Part shown: piece by piece, positions 1 through 7,368 of the stretch
How the letters are laid out: the number at the start of each line of letters is the position of its first letter
How positions within the stretch are numbered: the first letter of the stretch is position 1
Assembly (NCBI GenBank): GCA_016935075.1
Contig: JAFGRP010000186.1
Span: forward strand, 1-34,538
Length of the DNA: 34,538 nucleotides
Direction: 5' to 3'
Origin: Deltaproteobacteria bacterium
GTDB taxonomy: Bacteria > Desulfobacterota > Syntrophia > Syntrophales > UBA5619
Translations under genes and position numbers: made by a program
The notes under the pieces: generated by a model
What the model was told of the DNA's origin: nothing
Database searches by the model: none
Seen by the model: only the letters and a program-made list of their open reading frames with translations

Positions 1-1104
1 ACCCTGAACCCTCACGGGAGGAGGGAGATCACCATATCGCAGGCGTTCGTGAGCCACGGCTCCATAGGCTACCTGATCCTCAACTCGAACATAAGCACCG
101 TCAAAGGGTACACCAAATTCTACCAGCAGGGGCAGTACAGAGCGGCCATTCCCGCGGTAAGCAACATCAACACCTCAGACCTGTACGTATCCCACATCGC
201 CTCGGACGCCGACTGGTGGACCGGGCTCAGCCTGCTGAACACCACGGCGGCAACGAAGGTTCTGACAATCGCCTTCAGCAACGGCCAGAACAGGCAGATC
301 ACCCTCAATGCCAACGAGCACAGGGCGTTGGACATCGCAAGCCTGTTCAACGACCAGCCGCAGCCAGACATCCAATCGGCGGTGATCTCCAATGCGGGTG
401 GCATCATCGGGCTGGAGCTGTTCGGCAGCCGCGGATGGGGCACCCAGCTGGAGGGGATTCTGCTTACAGACAAAACCGCCTCGACCCTGTACTATCCTCA
501 TGTGGCCGGTGGGGACTGGTGGACCGGCATCGTGGCCTACAACCCTTCTGCTTCGGCATGCACGATCATCATCATGCCCTATACCGTTGACGGTAGCCCT
601 CTGACACCCGCAACGCCTCCTCCCATTGCGGGGAAGGGGAAATACATCGGCGCGGTCTCTACGCTCGGGCTTCCCGATCAGACGGCTTGGTTCAGGATCG
701 ATTCCACGAGTCCCCTTTCCGAGTTCGAGCTTTTCGGCACGACCGACGGCCGGCAGTTGGCGGCCTATACGGGAAACGGCGCGACCGGTTCAAAATCAGG
801 TGTCTTTGCCAAAATCGAGAAGAGCGGCTGGACGGGCATTGCCTTCGTCAACACCGAGGCCAATTCAGCAACCGTGACCCTGACCGCGTATAACGACAAT
901 GGCGATGTGATGGGCACCCAGGTTCTTCCCCCCATTAACGGCCATGCTAAAATAGTCAATAACCCGGAGGTGATCTTTACGCAGGACATCAGTGCTGCCA
1001 CCTATATTACCTATACATCGGACCGGAATGTTATGGGCTTCCAGCTCAACGGCAGCGCGGACGGGACCATGCTCGACGGGTTGCCGAGCCTTGCTGGGTC
1101 TTAA
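1..1104 (+). CDS. Repeat-containing surface/secreted protein, C-terminal part (5' end outside window)
   Basis: The reading frame is open to the first base of the window; the track start at 49 is only an internal GTG, so this is the C-terminal part of a longer protein. I do not recognise the family by name. Three related units of roughly 100-120 residues are visible. Each begins near a DWWTG or GWTG motif followed by an N-rich beta strand (LLNT, AYNP, FVNT) and ends near an LFG or FQLNG motif. The composition is rich in Thr, Ser, Gly and Asn, low in Cys and Lys, and contains no membrane segment, which suggests an exported beta-sandwich repeat protein. The final residues LPSLAGS close the last unit. 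The GC-rich composition differs from the AT-rich gene that follows. Function unknown; existence as a coding region is well supported. Confidence 0.8.
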   Translation, partial: TLNPHGRREITISQAFVSHGSIGYLILNSNISTVKGYTKFYQQGQYRAAIPAVSNINTSDLYVSHIASDADWWTGLSLLNTTAATKVLTIAFSNGQNRQITLNANEHRALDIASLFNDQPQPDIQSAVISNAGGIIGLELFGSRGWGTQLEGILLTDKTASTLYYPHVAGGDWWTGIVAYNPSASACTIIIMPYTVDGSPLTPATPPPIAGKGKYIGAVSTLGLPDQTAWFRIDSTSPLSEFELFGTTDGRQLAAYTGNGATGSKSGVFAKIEKSGWTGIAFVNTEANSATVTLTAYNDNGDVMGTQVLPPINGHAKIVNNPEVIFTQDISAATYITYTSDRNVMGFQLNGSADGTMLDGLPSLAGS

Positions 1105-1161
1105 ACACGAGTGACATGAATTGATCTAATGGAAAAGACTATATATTAAAAGGAGGGTGTT

Positions 1162-2049
1162 ATGTCTCTATCTAAGAGGATTACGGAACGAATTGTCCAG
1201 CAAGTAAAGAGATATCAAGGAATCCTGGCAGACGCAAAGAATCGGGACATTAGCGAATCAGACACGGTTATGATCATAGCTAATATGCTTGCTGATGTTC
1301 TTGGGTATAAAAAGTTTATTGAGATAACAACTGAATATTCTATAAGAGGCACTTATGTCGATCTCGCGGTTAAGGTTGGAAACGAAGTTCGCTTTTTGGT
1401 AGAAGCAAAAGCAATTGGATCCCCCCTTAAAGATGCGCATGTCAAACAAGCCATTGATTATGGCGCAAATCAAGGCATTGAATGGATCATCCTTTCAAAC
1501 GGGGCAATCTGGCAAGTTTATAAGATTCATTTCAAGCAACCCATTGAAAAGACTCTTATCTATGAAGTCGATCTTTTGAATATCAATCCCAAAAACCAAC
1601 AACTTATTGAATGCTTTGGAAATCTCAGCCGCGAAGGTTTTACTCAATCCTCAATGGCTGCATTTTGCCAGCAAAAACAGATCACAAGTAAATTTTCAAT
1701 CGCGGCGATTCTAATGAGCCCTCCAATGTTGATGGCTTTGCGTAGAGAAATTAGACGAATTACCCCAGGTGTAAAAGTCGACGAGGAATTACTCAAAACA
1801 ACCCTCCAATATGATGTACTGAAAAGGGAAGTTGTTGATAGTGATGATGCTAAACAGGTATCCGAGTTATTTAAAAAAGCCTCGCGTTGCATAACTAAAG
1901 CAAAGGCGAAGGATATGTCCGAACCGAAGAAAGCTGCAATTATTCCCTTACCACCAATGGTCCCACCGCCAGTTGAAAAATCATTAGAAAATCTCTCAGA
2001 GGTACCTGGGGAAGGCGGTAAACCACCTAATTCTCATCTGGCTAAGTAA
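1162..2049 (+). CDS. Orphan HsdR N-terminal-domain (type I restriction R-like) protein
   Basis: This 295-residue protein begins at an ATG behind a good ribosome-binding site (aaaggagggtgtt). Residues ~20-150 resemble the type I restriction R-protein N-terminal domain (HSDR_N family). A PD-(D/E)xK-like core is visible: an Asp in TYVDLAV and, one strand later, VEAKA, followed by the usual HVKQAIDYG helix and a WIILSNG strand. The C-terminal ~140 residues are helical and Lys-rich and end in a proline-rich tail. No helicase, HsdM or HsdS gene is nearby, so it is not part of an R-M operon. Stand-alone proteins of this family are common and mostly uncharacterised; a nuclease-like or nucleic-acid-binding role is plausible only. 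The gene is markedly AT-rich compared with the gene to its left, which hints at acquisition by transfer. Confidence 0.8.
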   Translation: MSLSKRITERIVQQVKRYQGILADAKNRDISESDTVMIIANMLADVLGYKKFIEITTEYSIRGTYVDLAVKVGNEVRFLVEAKAIGSPLKDAHVKQAIDYGANQGIEWIILSNGAIWQVYKIHFKQPIEKTLIYEVDLLNINPKNQQLIECFGNLSREGFTQSSMAAFCQQKQITSKFSIAAILMSPPMLMALRREIRRITPGVKVDEELLKTTLQYDVLKREVVDSDDAKQVSELFKKASRCITKAKAKDMSEPKKAAIIPLPPMVPPPVEKSLENLSEVPGEGGKPPNSHLAK

Positions 2050-2280
2050 ATAAAATTGCATAATCAAATTTCATTTGAATTCGGGTCGAAAAATTAAACC
2101 TGTAAAGCAATCGTAAACCATCGTGGAAGTCCCTTATCACAATTTCCGGTACTTAGTTATCACCCCCCTCCACATATCAGCGGAGCTGATGAAGATATGC
2201 TTTGAATGCATCGGTAATTTTGGCAAGAGGGATTGTCGGCATGAAGGGGGAGGGTGAAAATTTCGCACCGGCAGAAAAAT

Positions 2281-2323
2281 GTTTCAAGATGAGAAATATG
2301 AAACAAAATTTATTTCATGAAAT
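2281..2323. promoter_or_regulatory. Probable upstream activator sites for the PrpR-like regulator (copy 1)
   Basis: Two dyads sit 80-120 bp upstream of the sigma-54 box, where enhancer-binding proteins usually bind: GTTTCA-N12-TGAAAC (2281-2304) and the perfect palindrome ATTTCATGAAAT (2312-2323). Another TGAAAT half-site follows. The same dyads are conserved in copy 2 although spacer bases differ. Binding by the 10604-12535 product is inferred. Confidence 0.6.
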
Positions 2324-2401
2324 ATATCGTGAAATGTTTTCTGTCAGCCCTCTGTAAACAATACTCCAGGTTATCCAAGAGATAGCTTCATTTGAAACCA
2401 T

Positions 2402-2417
2402 TGGCACGCTGATTGCT
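2402..2417 (+). promoter_or_regulatory. Sigma-54 (-24/-12) promoter P1
   Basis: TTGGCACGCTGATTGCT matches the sigma-54 consensus TGGCACG-N4-TTGCW, with GG at 2403-2404 and GC at 2415-2416 separated by exactly 10 bases. It lies ~85 bp before the SucC-like gene, so transcription would start near 2428 and run into the ligase/hydratase genes. An activator of the correct class is encoded in the same cluster. Confidence 0.85.
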
Positions 2418-2502
2418 AATTTCTCATAATAGAGCGTGGGTAAATTAAAGATGCTTCTTCATATATCGGATAAGAATCGATGGAAAGGAGATAGTGACGT
2501 CC

Positions 2503-3645
2503 GTGAATCTCTACGAATATCAAGTCAAGAAAATATTTGCGGAGTTTGAAGTTCCCACCCCGAAAGGTTACCTGGTTTTGGATGAGAAACAATTGGATGC
2601 AGCTTATAAAGAACTGGGTGCTGAAAAATGGGGCATAATAAAGGCCCAGGTTCCCGTTGGGGGCAGGGGTAAGGCCGGCGGCATCAAAGTTGTTGATTCA
2701 ATGGATCAGGCGAAAGTTGCGTTTCGATCCATTATGGGAATGGAAATCAAAGGATTAAAGGTCGAAAAGATTTTGGTGGAAGAAAAAATTCGGATTCAAG
2801 ACGAATATTTTTTGAGTTTCACCATAGACCCGGATGCAGAACTCCCCGTACTTTTAATCAGCCCGAAAGGTGGAATGGATATCGAGGAAGTGGCGAGAGA
2901 TTACCCTGAGGCATTGGGCAAATATATTATTGAGCCGCAAAGTGGACTGCCTTCCTATGCAATCATCGCAATGCTGGAAAAGCTGGGTTTCCGGAAAGAT
3001 GTATGGCATCAGATCATCAATGTCACCCGTAAACTCTACAGGGTCTTCCGACAAAGGGAAGCCACGTTGGTGGAAATCAATCCCCTGGTGCTAACCAAAG
3101 AACTTGAACTGATAGCCGCAGATGGAAAGTTAAGCAGTGATGATAATGCCTTGTTTCGCCAACCAGAAATAGAGAAGTTACAGGGTGAATTTAAAGATAT
3201 GGTTTTGAAACGGAAAGGGGTCGATTATGTAGATCTGGGAGACGGTGAGGTTGGTTTGCTTTGTGCCGGCGCCGGTATGACCATGTTGACGATGGATTTG
3301 GTTCAGCAATTGGGGGCGAAGGCGCAGTGTTTCATTGATATGAGCCACGGTATTAACCCGGAAAGTTTTAAGACCGCGCTGGAAGTTTTATATACCACTC
3401 CATCGGTTAAATGTATTCTGTGCAACATGTTTGGTGGGTTGACCCGCATGAATGAGGTTGCAACATCCCTTCTCCAGGCCATGAACGCTCTGGGAGGTAA
3501 ATCTCCGAAGCCGATGGTTATGCGTATTCAAGGGACCAATGCAGAGGAGGGCAGGAAAATTTTAAAAGATGCAGGGTATGAGGCGTACTCGGAATTGGAA
3601 GATACATTACAGTATCTGAAAAAACTGCTGGAGGCGAACAGATGA
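2503..3645 (+). CDS. ADP-forming acyl-CoA ligase, beta subunit (SucC-like)
   Basis: ATP-grasp beta subunit of the succinyl-CoA synthetase family. These enzymes form a CoA thioester from a carboxylic acid, ATP and CoA through a phosphohistidine carried on the alpha subunit. Visible features are the N-terminal NLYEYQVKKIF (family MNLHEYQ), the nucleotide-binding GGRGKAGGIKVV near residue 55, VEINPLVLT, and the CoA-ligase domain with LCAGAGMTMLTMD and CNMFGGL. Length of ~380 residues is normal. The track starts at GTG 2494, but the GTG at 2503 yields the family N-terminus. The Shine-Dalgarno aaaggag at 2484-2490 is close to the first and far from the second, so the start is not certain. First gene after the sigma-54 promoter; its stop overlaps the alpha-subunit start by 4 bp. 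Substrate could be succinate, malate, itaconate or a similar diacid. Confidence 0.92.
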   Translation: MNLYEYQVKKIFAEFEVPTPKGYLVLDEKQLDAAYKELGAEKWGIIKAQVPVGGRGKAGGIKVVDSMDQAKVAFRSIMGMEIKGLKVEKILVEEKIRIQDEYFLSFTIDPDAELPVLLISPKGGMDIEEVARDYPEALGKYIIEPQSGLPSYAIIAMLEKLGFRKDVWHQIINVTRKLYRVFRQREATLVEINPLVLTKELELIAADGKLSSDDNALFRQPEIEKLQGEFKDMVLKRKGVDYVDLGDGEVGLLCAGAGMTMLTMDLVQQLGAKAQCFIDMSHGINPESFKTALEVLYTTPSVKCILCNMFGGLTRMNEVATSLLQAMNALGGKSPKPMVMRIQGTNAEEGRKILKDAGYEAYSELEDTLQYLKKLLEANR

Positions 3646-4508
3646 GCATCCTGGTCGATAAAAGTACACGTGTGGCAGTTCAGGGCATAACCGGCAAGCA
3701 GGGATCATTTCATACGAGGTTGATGATCGAGGAAGGGACCAACATCGTAGCCGGTGTTGTTCCGGGAAAAGGGGGACAAAATTTCAACGGGATTCCTATC
3801 TATGACACAATTCTTGAAGCAAGAATATATCAGAATGTGGAGGCTTGTATCGGTTTTGTTCCACCGCGTGGGGCCGCACAGAGCATATTGGACGCGGTGG
3901 ACGCCGGCATCGAGGTAATTGTCAATATCGCGGACGGCGTTCCAATAAGTGACATGATGGATATCAAAATAAAACTTAAAGACAGCCATTCCTGGTTGAT
4001 CGGTCCTAATACTCCGGGCATGATAACGCCAAGGCAATGTAAATTGGGCATAATGCCTTCTCGGGCTTACAAGCCGGGCTCGATAGGGGTGATGAGCAGA
4101 AGCGGATCCCTTTCCTATGAAACGTGTGATGAATTGAGTAAGGCCGGTCTTGGAGAGAGTACGGTGGTCGGCATCGGTGGAGACAGAATGCCCGGGACGA
4201 GTTTTCATGCACTGATTCAACTTTTTGAAAACGATCCTGAAACAAAGGGTATTGTCATTCTTGGAGAAATAGGCGGTGTTGCGGAAGAAAAAGCCGCTTC
4301 CGTCATTCAAAAAATAGGCACCAAGCCTGTTGTTGCTCTTATGGGAGGGAAAACTGCTCCGCCGGGGAAAGCCATGGGGCATGCCGGGGCTATTATTACG
4401 CAGGGGAAAGGGACCTTTGAATCAAAGAGTGAGGCTTTTCGCGCCGCAGGTGTCCCGGTTGTGCACACGCCGAAAGATGTCGTCAAGACACTTCTCGATC
4501 GCCTATAG
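3642..4508 (+). CDS. ADP-forming acyl-CoA ligase, alpha subunit (SucD-like)
   Basis: Alpha subunit partner of the preceding beta subunit, coupled through an ATGA overlap. The 288-residue protein has the CoA-binding Rossmann domain (VAVQGITGKQGSFHTR near residue 12, PGKGGQ near 42) and the ligase domain with the phosphorylated histidine in MGHAGAI (His247). The normal GPNCPG motif reads GPNTPG here, so the Cys beside the CoA site is Thr124; this may mark a specificity different from housekeeping succinyl-CoA synthetase. The location in an inducible catabolic operon with hydratases, rather than with TCA genes, also argues for activation of an imported diacid. Malate-CoA ligase (MtkB type) is an alternative name for the same fold. 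Confidence 0.92.
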   Translation: MSILVDKSTRVAVQGITGKQGSFHTRLMIEEGTNIVAGVVPGKGGQNFNGIPIYDTILEARIYQNVEACIGFVPPRGAAQSILDAVDAGIEVIVNIADGVPISDMMDIKIKLKDSHSWLIGPNTPGMITPRQCKLGIMPSRAYKPGSIGVMSRSGSLSYETCDELSKAGLGESTVVGIGGDRMPGTSFHALIQLFENDPETKGIVILGEIGGVAEEKAASVIQKIGTKPVVALMGGKTAPPGKAMGHAGAIITQGKGTFESKSEAFRAAGVPVVHTPKDVVKTLLDRL

Positions 4509-4562
4509 AGCGGTTGTCATATAATGCCTTTAAAGGCAAAATATCGCGAAGGGGGAAATAAT

Positions 4563-5357
4563 ATGGCTTTAATAAAGTATGAAAAGCGGGATAAAATCGC
4601 ATACATTTCTTATAACCGTCCCGAAAAAATGAATTCCCTGAGTCCCGAAATGCTGAACGAGTTGGCTGAGGTATGGCTGGAATTTAGAGAAGATAACGAT
4701 TTATGGGTGGCGATATTGAGCGGCGAGGGCAAAGCATTTTGTACCGGTGCGGATTTTGCGGGATTTGGGGCATTTGATTCATATCCACTCCTGAAGGATC
4801 CGATGCCCTCTACGCCTGTAAATACGTCGCCGGCAGTGCTTGCAAGTCCCAACCGCTACGGCATCACAAAACCGATTGTCGGCGCCATACACGGATATGC
4901 ATTGGGGGGGGGAATGTGGTTGGCCCTGGAGACAGACATCAGGATTGCATCTGCAGACACCGTTTTCGGAATGCCCGAACCCAAATTCGGCAACGCGATC
5001 AAAGTAGCCATTCCGTTTTTGTATCACCTGCCCCCGGCAATCGCTCATGAACTTCTTTATCTGGGCGACCGCATGAGTGCACAAAGGGCTTATGAGGTGG
5101 GTTTAATCAATAGGGTTGCAGCCAACCGCGATGAAGCCATGTCCGTCGCAAAAGAGATTGCAGACAAATTATGCGAGAACGGTCCCCTTGCCGTGCGCGC
5201 CATGAAGGAATCCATTATGAGATGGAGAAACTGGATCTTTCAAGGTCAGTATACTTTCATGGAATATATCTGCGGCCCATCGTGGAAGAGTAAGGATTTT
5301 GAAGAGGGGCGACAAGCCTTTTTGGAAAAGAGAAAACCGGTGTGGAGAGCGGAGTAG
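4563..5357 (+). CDS. Enoyl-CoA hydratase/isomerase (crotonase) family protein
   Basis: The track begins at 4524, but the ATG at 4563 follows a clear ribosome-binding site (gcgaagggggaaataat) and gives the usual crotonase N-terminus, 264 residues. Family marks in order: NRPEKMNSLSPEM, the first oxyanion-hole segment AFCTGADF, the second one HGYALGGGMWLALETD, then FGMPEPKFG and AHELLYLGDRMSA. The Glu residues in MPEP and AHEL align with the two catalytic glutamates of rat enoyl-CoA hydratase, so hydratase or dehydratase chemistry is likely rather than a pure isomerase or hydrolase. It sits between the CoA ligase and two MaoC-like genes in one direction. In mammalian itaconate breakdown the hydration of itaconyl-CoA is done by a crotonase (AUH), which makes the same role possible here; this is inference. 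Confidence 0.9.
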   Translation: MALIKYEKRDKIAYISYNRPEKMNSLSPEMLNELAEVWLEFREDNDLWVAILSGEGKAFCTGADFAGFGAFDSYPLLKDPMPSTPVNTSPAVLASPNRYGITKPIVGAIHGYALGGGMWLALETDIRIASADTVFGMPEPKFGNAIKVAIPFLYHLPPAIAHELLYLGDRMSAQRAYEVGLINRVAANRDEAMSVAKEIADKLCENGPLAVRAMKESIMRWRNWIFQGQYTFMEYICGPSWKSKDFEEGRQAFLEKRKPVWRAE

Positions 5358-5412
5358 TCACGTGCCGGTTCATAGACATTAATAAAGAAAATAGTTCATT
5401 AAGGAGGCAAAA

Positions 5413-5886
5413 ATGGGTAATGAATCGTTGGTTGGGCCGGATGCCAAAAAGATGATTGGCGCTGAAACCCCGTTGGGCGGACCGCTCGAAATAGAAAAGG
5501 GGGCGGTACTGAAATATCTCAAAGCTATCGGGGAAACATCCCCTCTCCTTACGGATGAGGAATATGCCAGAAAGAGCAGGCACGGAAAGCTTCAGGTACC
5601 CATTGCTGCATTCGTGGACTACAGCGTGCCTTCGGGTGACGAGAGAGAAATAACATGGACGATCCCGGTTCCCGCAACAAAACGGGTGAGAGGCAAAGAT
5701 GAAATCGAATCGCTCCATCCCATTTATGTAGGCGATACCATCAGAGCGAAAACAAAAGTGATTGATGTTTATGAAAAACAAGGGAAAGAAGAAACCCTGG
5801 TTTTTGTTGTTGCCGAAACCCAGTACATCAACCAGCACAATTCCGTAGTCATGAAGCATCGAATTACAAGCATACGGCGAAAATGA
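5413..5886 (+). CDS. MaoC-like dehydratase, N-terminal (FAS1-type) half-protein
   Basis: A 157-residue hotdog-fold protein resembling the MaoC_dehydrat_N / FAS1-like dehydratase domain. It starts at an ATG behind taaggaggcaaaa. The segment EKGAVLKYLKAIGETSPLLTDEEYAR at the N-terminus, followed by PIAAF, is typical of this half of the double-hotdog enzymes. The C-terminal strands include VYVGDTIRAK-like text (IYVGDTIRAK) and HRITSIRRK. This half normally carries structural and CoA-binding parts and pairs with a catalytic MaoC half, which is encoded immediately downstream 16 bp away. The pair corresponds to one fused two-domain hydratase such as mesaconyl-CoA or itaconyl-CoA hydratase. The substrate cannot be read from sequence. 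Confidence 0.82.
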   Translation: MGNESLVGPDAKKMIGAETPLGGPLEIEKGAVLKYLKAIGETSPLLTDEEYARKSRHGKLQVPIAAFVDYSVPSGDEREITWTIPVPATKRVRGKDEIESLHPIYVGDTIRAKTKVIDVYEKQGKEETLVFVVAETQYINQHNSVVMKHRITSIRRK

Positions 5887-5902
5887 CGGAGGAGCATGCA
5901 AT

Positions 5903-6352
5903 ATGAGCACATCACAAGTACACTATGAAGATGTCATAGAAGGAATGGAGCTTCCGGGAATCAGTTATGGCCCTGTTACAACGGAAATGATGGTGCGGTT
6001 CATGGCTGCCCGCAATAATTATCATCCGATCCATTATGATAAAGATTTTGCGAGAGCAGAGGGGCACCCGGATGTATTGGTGGAAGGACCGATGAAATTC
6101 GCCCTTTTTGAAAGGCTGATCAGAGATTGGATGGGCGAAGAAGGCACTCTAAGAAAAATCAGTGCCACCTATAGAGGGATCGATATTCCGGGGAATACCT
6201 TATTGATCAAGGGTAAGGTCATATCGAAAGGCATCGAAGGGGATCAGGGCAGTATTCATTGCGAATTATGGGCGGAAAACCAGACGGGGGCAATGACCAC
6301 AAAGGGCAATGCCGTGGTGATGCTGCCGTTTAAATCGAAGGATGCAACATAA
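5903..6352 (+). CDS. MaoC-family dehydratase, catalytic-half-like protein
   Basis: This 149-residue MaoC-domain protein is preceded by ggaggagcatgcaat and follows its probable partner by 16 bp. The R-hydratase signature (G-D-x-N-P-[IV]-H) appears as NNYHPIHYD at residues 38-46. The His of the catalytic pair is present (His44), but the aspartate position is Asn39 and the conserved Asn is His41. The rest of the domain is intact, ending in KGNAVVMLP. Either the enzyme uses a modified active site, or activity depends on the heterodimer partner. In two-gene MaoC systems the halves form one active double hotdog, and the tight spacing here agrees with that. It is probably the hydratase acting on the CoA ester made by the SucCD-like ligase, unless the crotonase does that step. 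Confidence 0.83.
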   Translation: MSTSQVHYEDVIEGMELPGISYGPVTTEMMVRFMAARNNYHPIHYDKDFARAEGHPDVLVEGPMKFALFERLIRDWMGEEGTLRKISATYRGIDIPGNTLLIKGKVISKGIEGDQGSIHCELWAENQTGAMTTKGNAVVMLPFKSKDAT

Positions 6353-6451
6353 AAAGAGTGGAACAGCGTCGGGGAAAGATAGAAAAAACGTAGAGGATTG
6401 GTATTAGAAAGTTCATTGACATCTCAGATGAAGAAAGGCATTTTAAAGAAA

Positions 6452-6514
6452 AGGGAATTTGGTACAATTCAAAATATTTAGCGGTCAAAATCTTTTTGAC
6501 ACATAAAATTCCCT
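6452..6514. promoter_or_regulatory. Nested inverted repeat before the ModA-like gene
   Basis: Outer arms AGGGAATTT (6452-6460) and AAATTCCCT (6506-6514) are perfect complements. They enclose an inner hairpin GTCAAAA-TCT-TTTTGAC (6484-6500). It lies in the ~195 bp gap between the MaoC gene and the ModA-like gene. It could be a terminator/attenuator or an operator; no long U-tract follows it. Confidence 0.55.
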
Positions 6515-6548
6515 AATCATACGCTATTCCTGCAAAGAAGGTTTTACA

Positions 6549-7304
6549 ATGAGCACTCCGACGGAAATCATGGTCTTTGGACCGGGCGGATCAAGGTCCG
6601 CACTTCTCGCTGCCGCGAAATCCTTTGAGCGCGAAACCGGCAACAAGGTGAAATTCACGTTTGGAACGGGCGGAGGAATCCAGAAGCAGGTGGCTGCTGG
6701 GGGGCTGGCCGATGTGACGGTGCTTCCATCTTCGGCCATCGACGAACTCGAATTAAAAGGGCTCACTGTGCAAGGCACGCGCGTTGAGGTCGGCCGCATC
6801 GGCGTGGGCGTTGGGATCAGGGCAGGAACACCGCGGCCGAAAATCGCCACGACGGAAGAATTCAAACGCTCGCTGCTCGCCGCCAACTCCATTACTTACG
6901 CTGATCCCGCCCATGGTGGCACGTCAGGCACGTACTTCGCGACCGTCGTGCTCGGACGTCTCGGCATCGGGGAACAACTAAAGGCAAAGACTGCCCTCAC
7001 GGCCTTCGGCGGAGATGCCGTCCGGCGCGTGGCAAGCGGCGAATCCGAAATGGTAATCGTCCAGGCAAGCGAGATTACAGCCGTCCCGGGTACGGAGCTT
7101 GTCGGACCTTTACCGGCCGAATTCCGGAAAGATTTTCCCTATGCGGCGGTCGTCCTGAAAGCCAGCAAGTTTCCCAACGTTGCTGAGTCTTTTGTACAGT
7201 TCCTGATATCACGGTTGGGACAGGCGGCTTTTCGCGCAGCCGGTTTTACGGCCTTCCGAATTGCCGCAATGAATTCGAACGCGATTCGAACAATGGGTGG
7301 ATAA
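6549..7304 (+). CDS. ModA-like periplasmic-binding-fold protein lacking a signal peptide
   Basis: The 251-residue product has the type 2 periplasmic-binding fold seen in molybdate-type ABC binding proteins: an IMVFGPGGSRSALLAAAKSFE start, FTFGTGGGIQKQVAAGG, ADVTVLPSSAIDELELKG, a hinge near VGRIGVGVGIRAG and a C-terminal VQFLISRLGQAAFRAAGF. ModA precursors carry a leader, but this one begins directly with the first beta strand (MSTPTEIMVFG), and no in-frame upstream leader is visible. The product is therefore predicted to be cytoplasmic. No ABC permease or ATPase lies nearby. The gene is noticeably more GC-rich than the genes on either side. Roles as a cytoplasmic ligand sensor or as a relic are possible. 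Ribosome-binding site is aaagaagg. Fold assignment is fairly sure; function is unknown. Confidence 0.8.
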   Translation: MSTPTEIMVFGPGGSRSALLAAAKSFERETGNKVKFTFGTGGGIQKQVAAGGLADVTVLPSSAIDELELKGLTVQGTRVEVGRIGVGVGIRAGTPRPKIATTEEFKRSLLAANSITYADPAHGGTSGTYFATVVLGRLGIGEQLKAKTALTAFGGDAVRRVASGESEMVIVQASEITAVPGTELVGPLPAEFRKDFPYAAVVLKASKFPNVAESFVQFLISRLGQAAFRAAGFTAFRIAAMNSNAIRTMGG

Positions 7305-7368
7305 GGCATCGATTTGGATGGCAGCGATAGAAACAGTCCGAAACAAAACAATATGAAAGGAGAGAAAA

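Larger units (their letters stand above)
2176..2443 (+). repeat. Duplicated regulatory cassette, copy 1
   Basis: About 265 bp that recur, at roughly 85-90% identity by eye, at 12885-13147 in the same orientation. Shared blocks include catcggtaatttt, ggattgtcggcatgaaggg, gcagaaaaatgtttcaaga, tttatttcatgaaatatatc, aacaatactcc and the sigma-54 box. Similarity stops abruptly after agagcgtgggtaa. The rest of the 2050-2493 gap holds no gene I can support; at 2064-2078 there is a small palindrome (tcaaat-ttc-atttga). Confidence 0.88.

Noticed and set aside
3705-4382. Minus-strand 225-aa ORF inside the SucD-like gene
   Set aside because: Antisense shadow without motifs; the plus-strand gene is certain.
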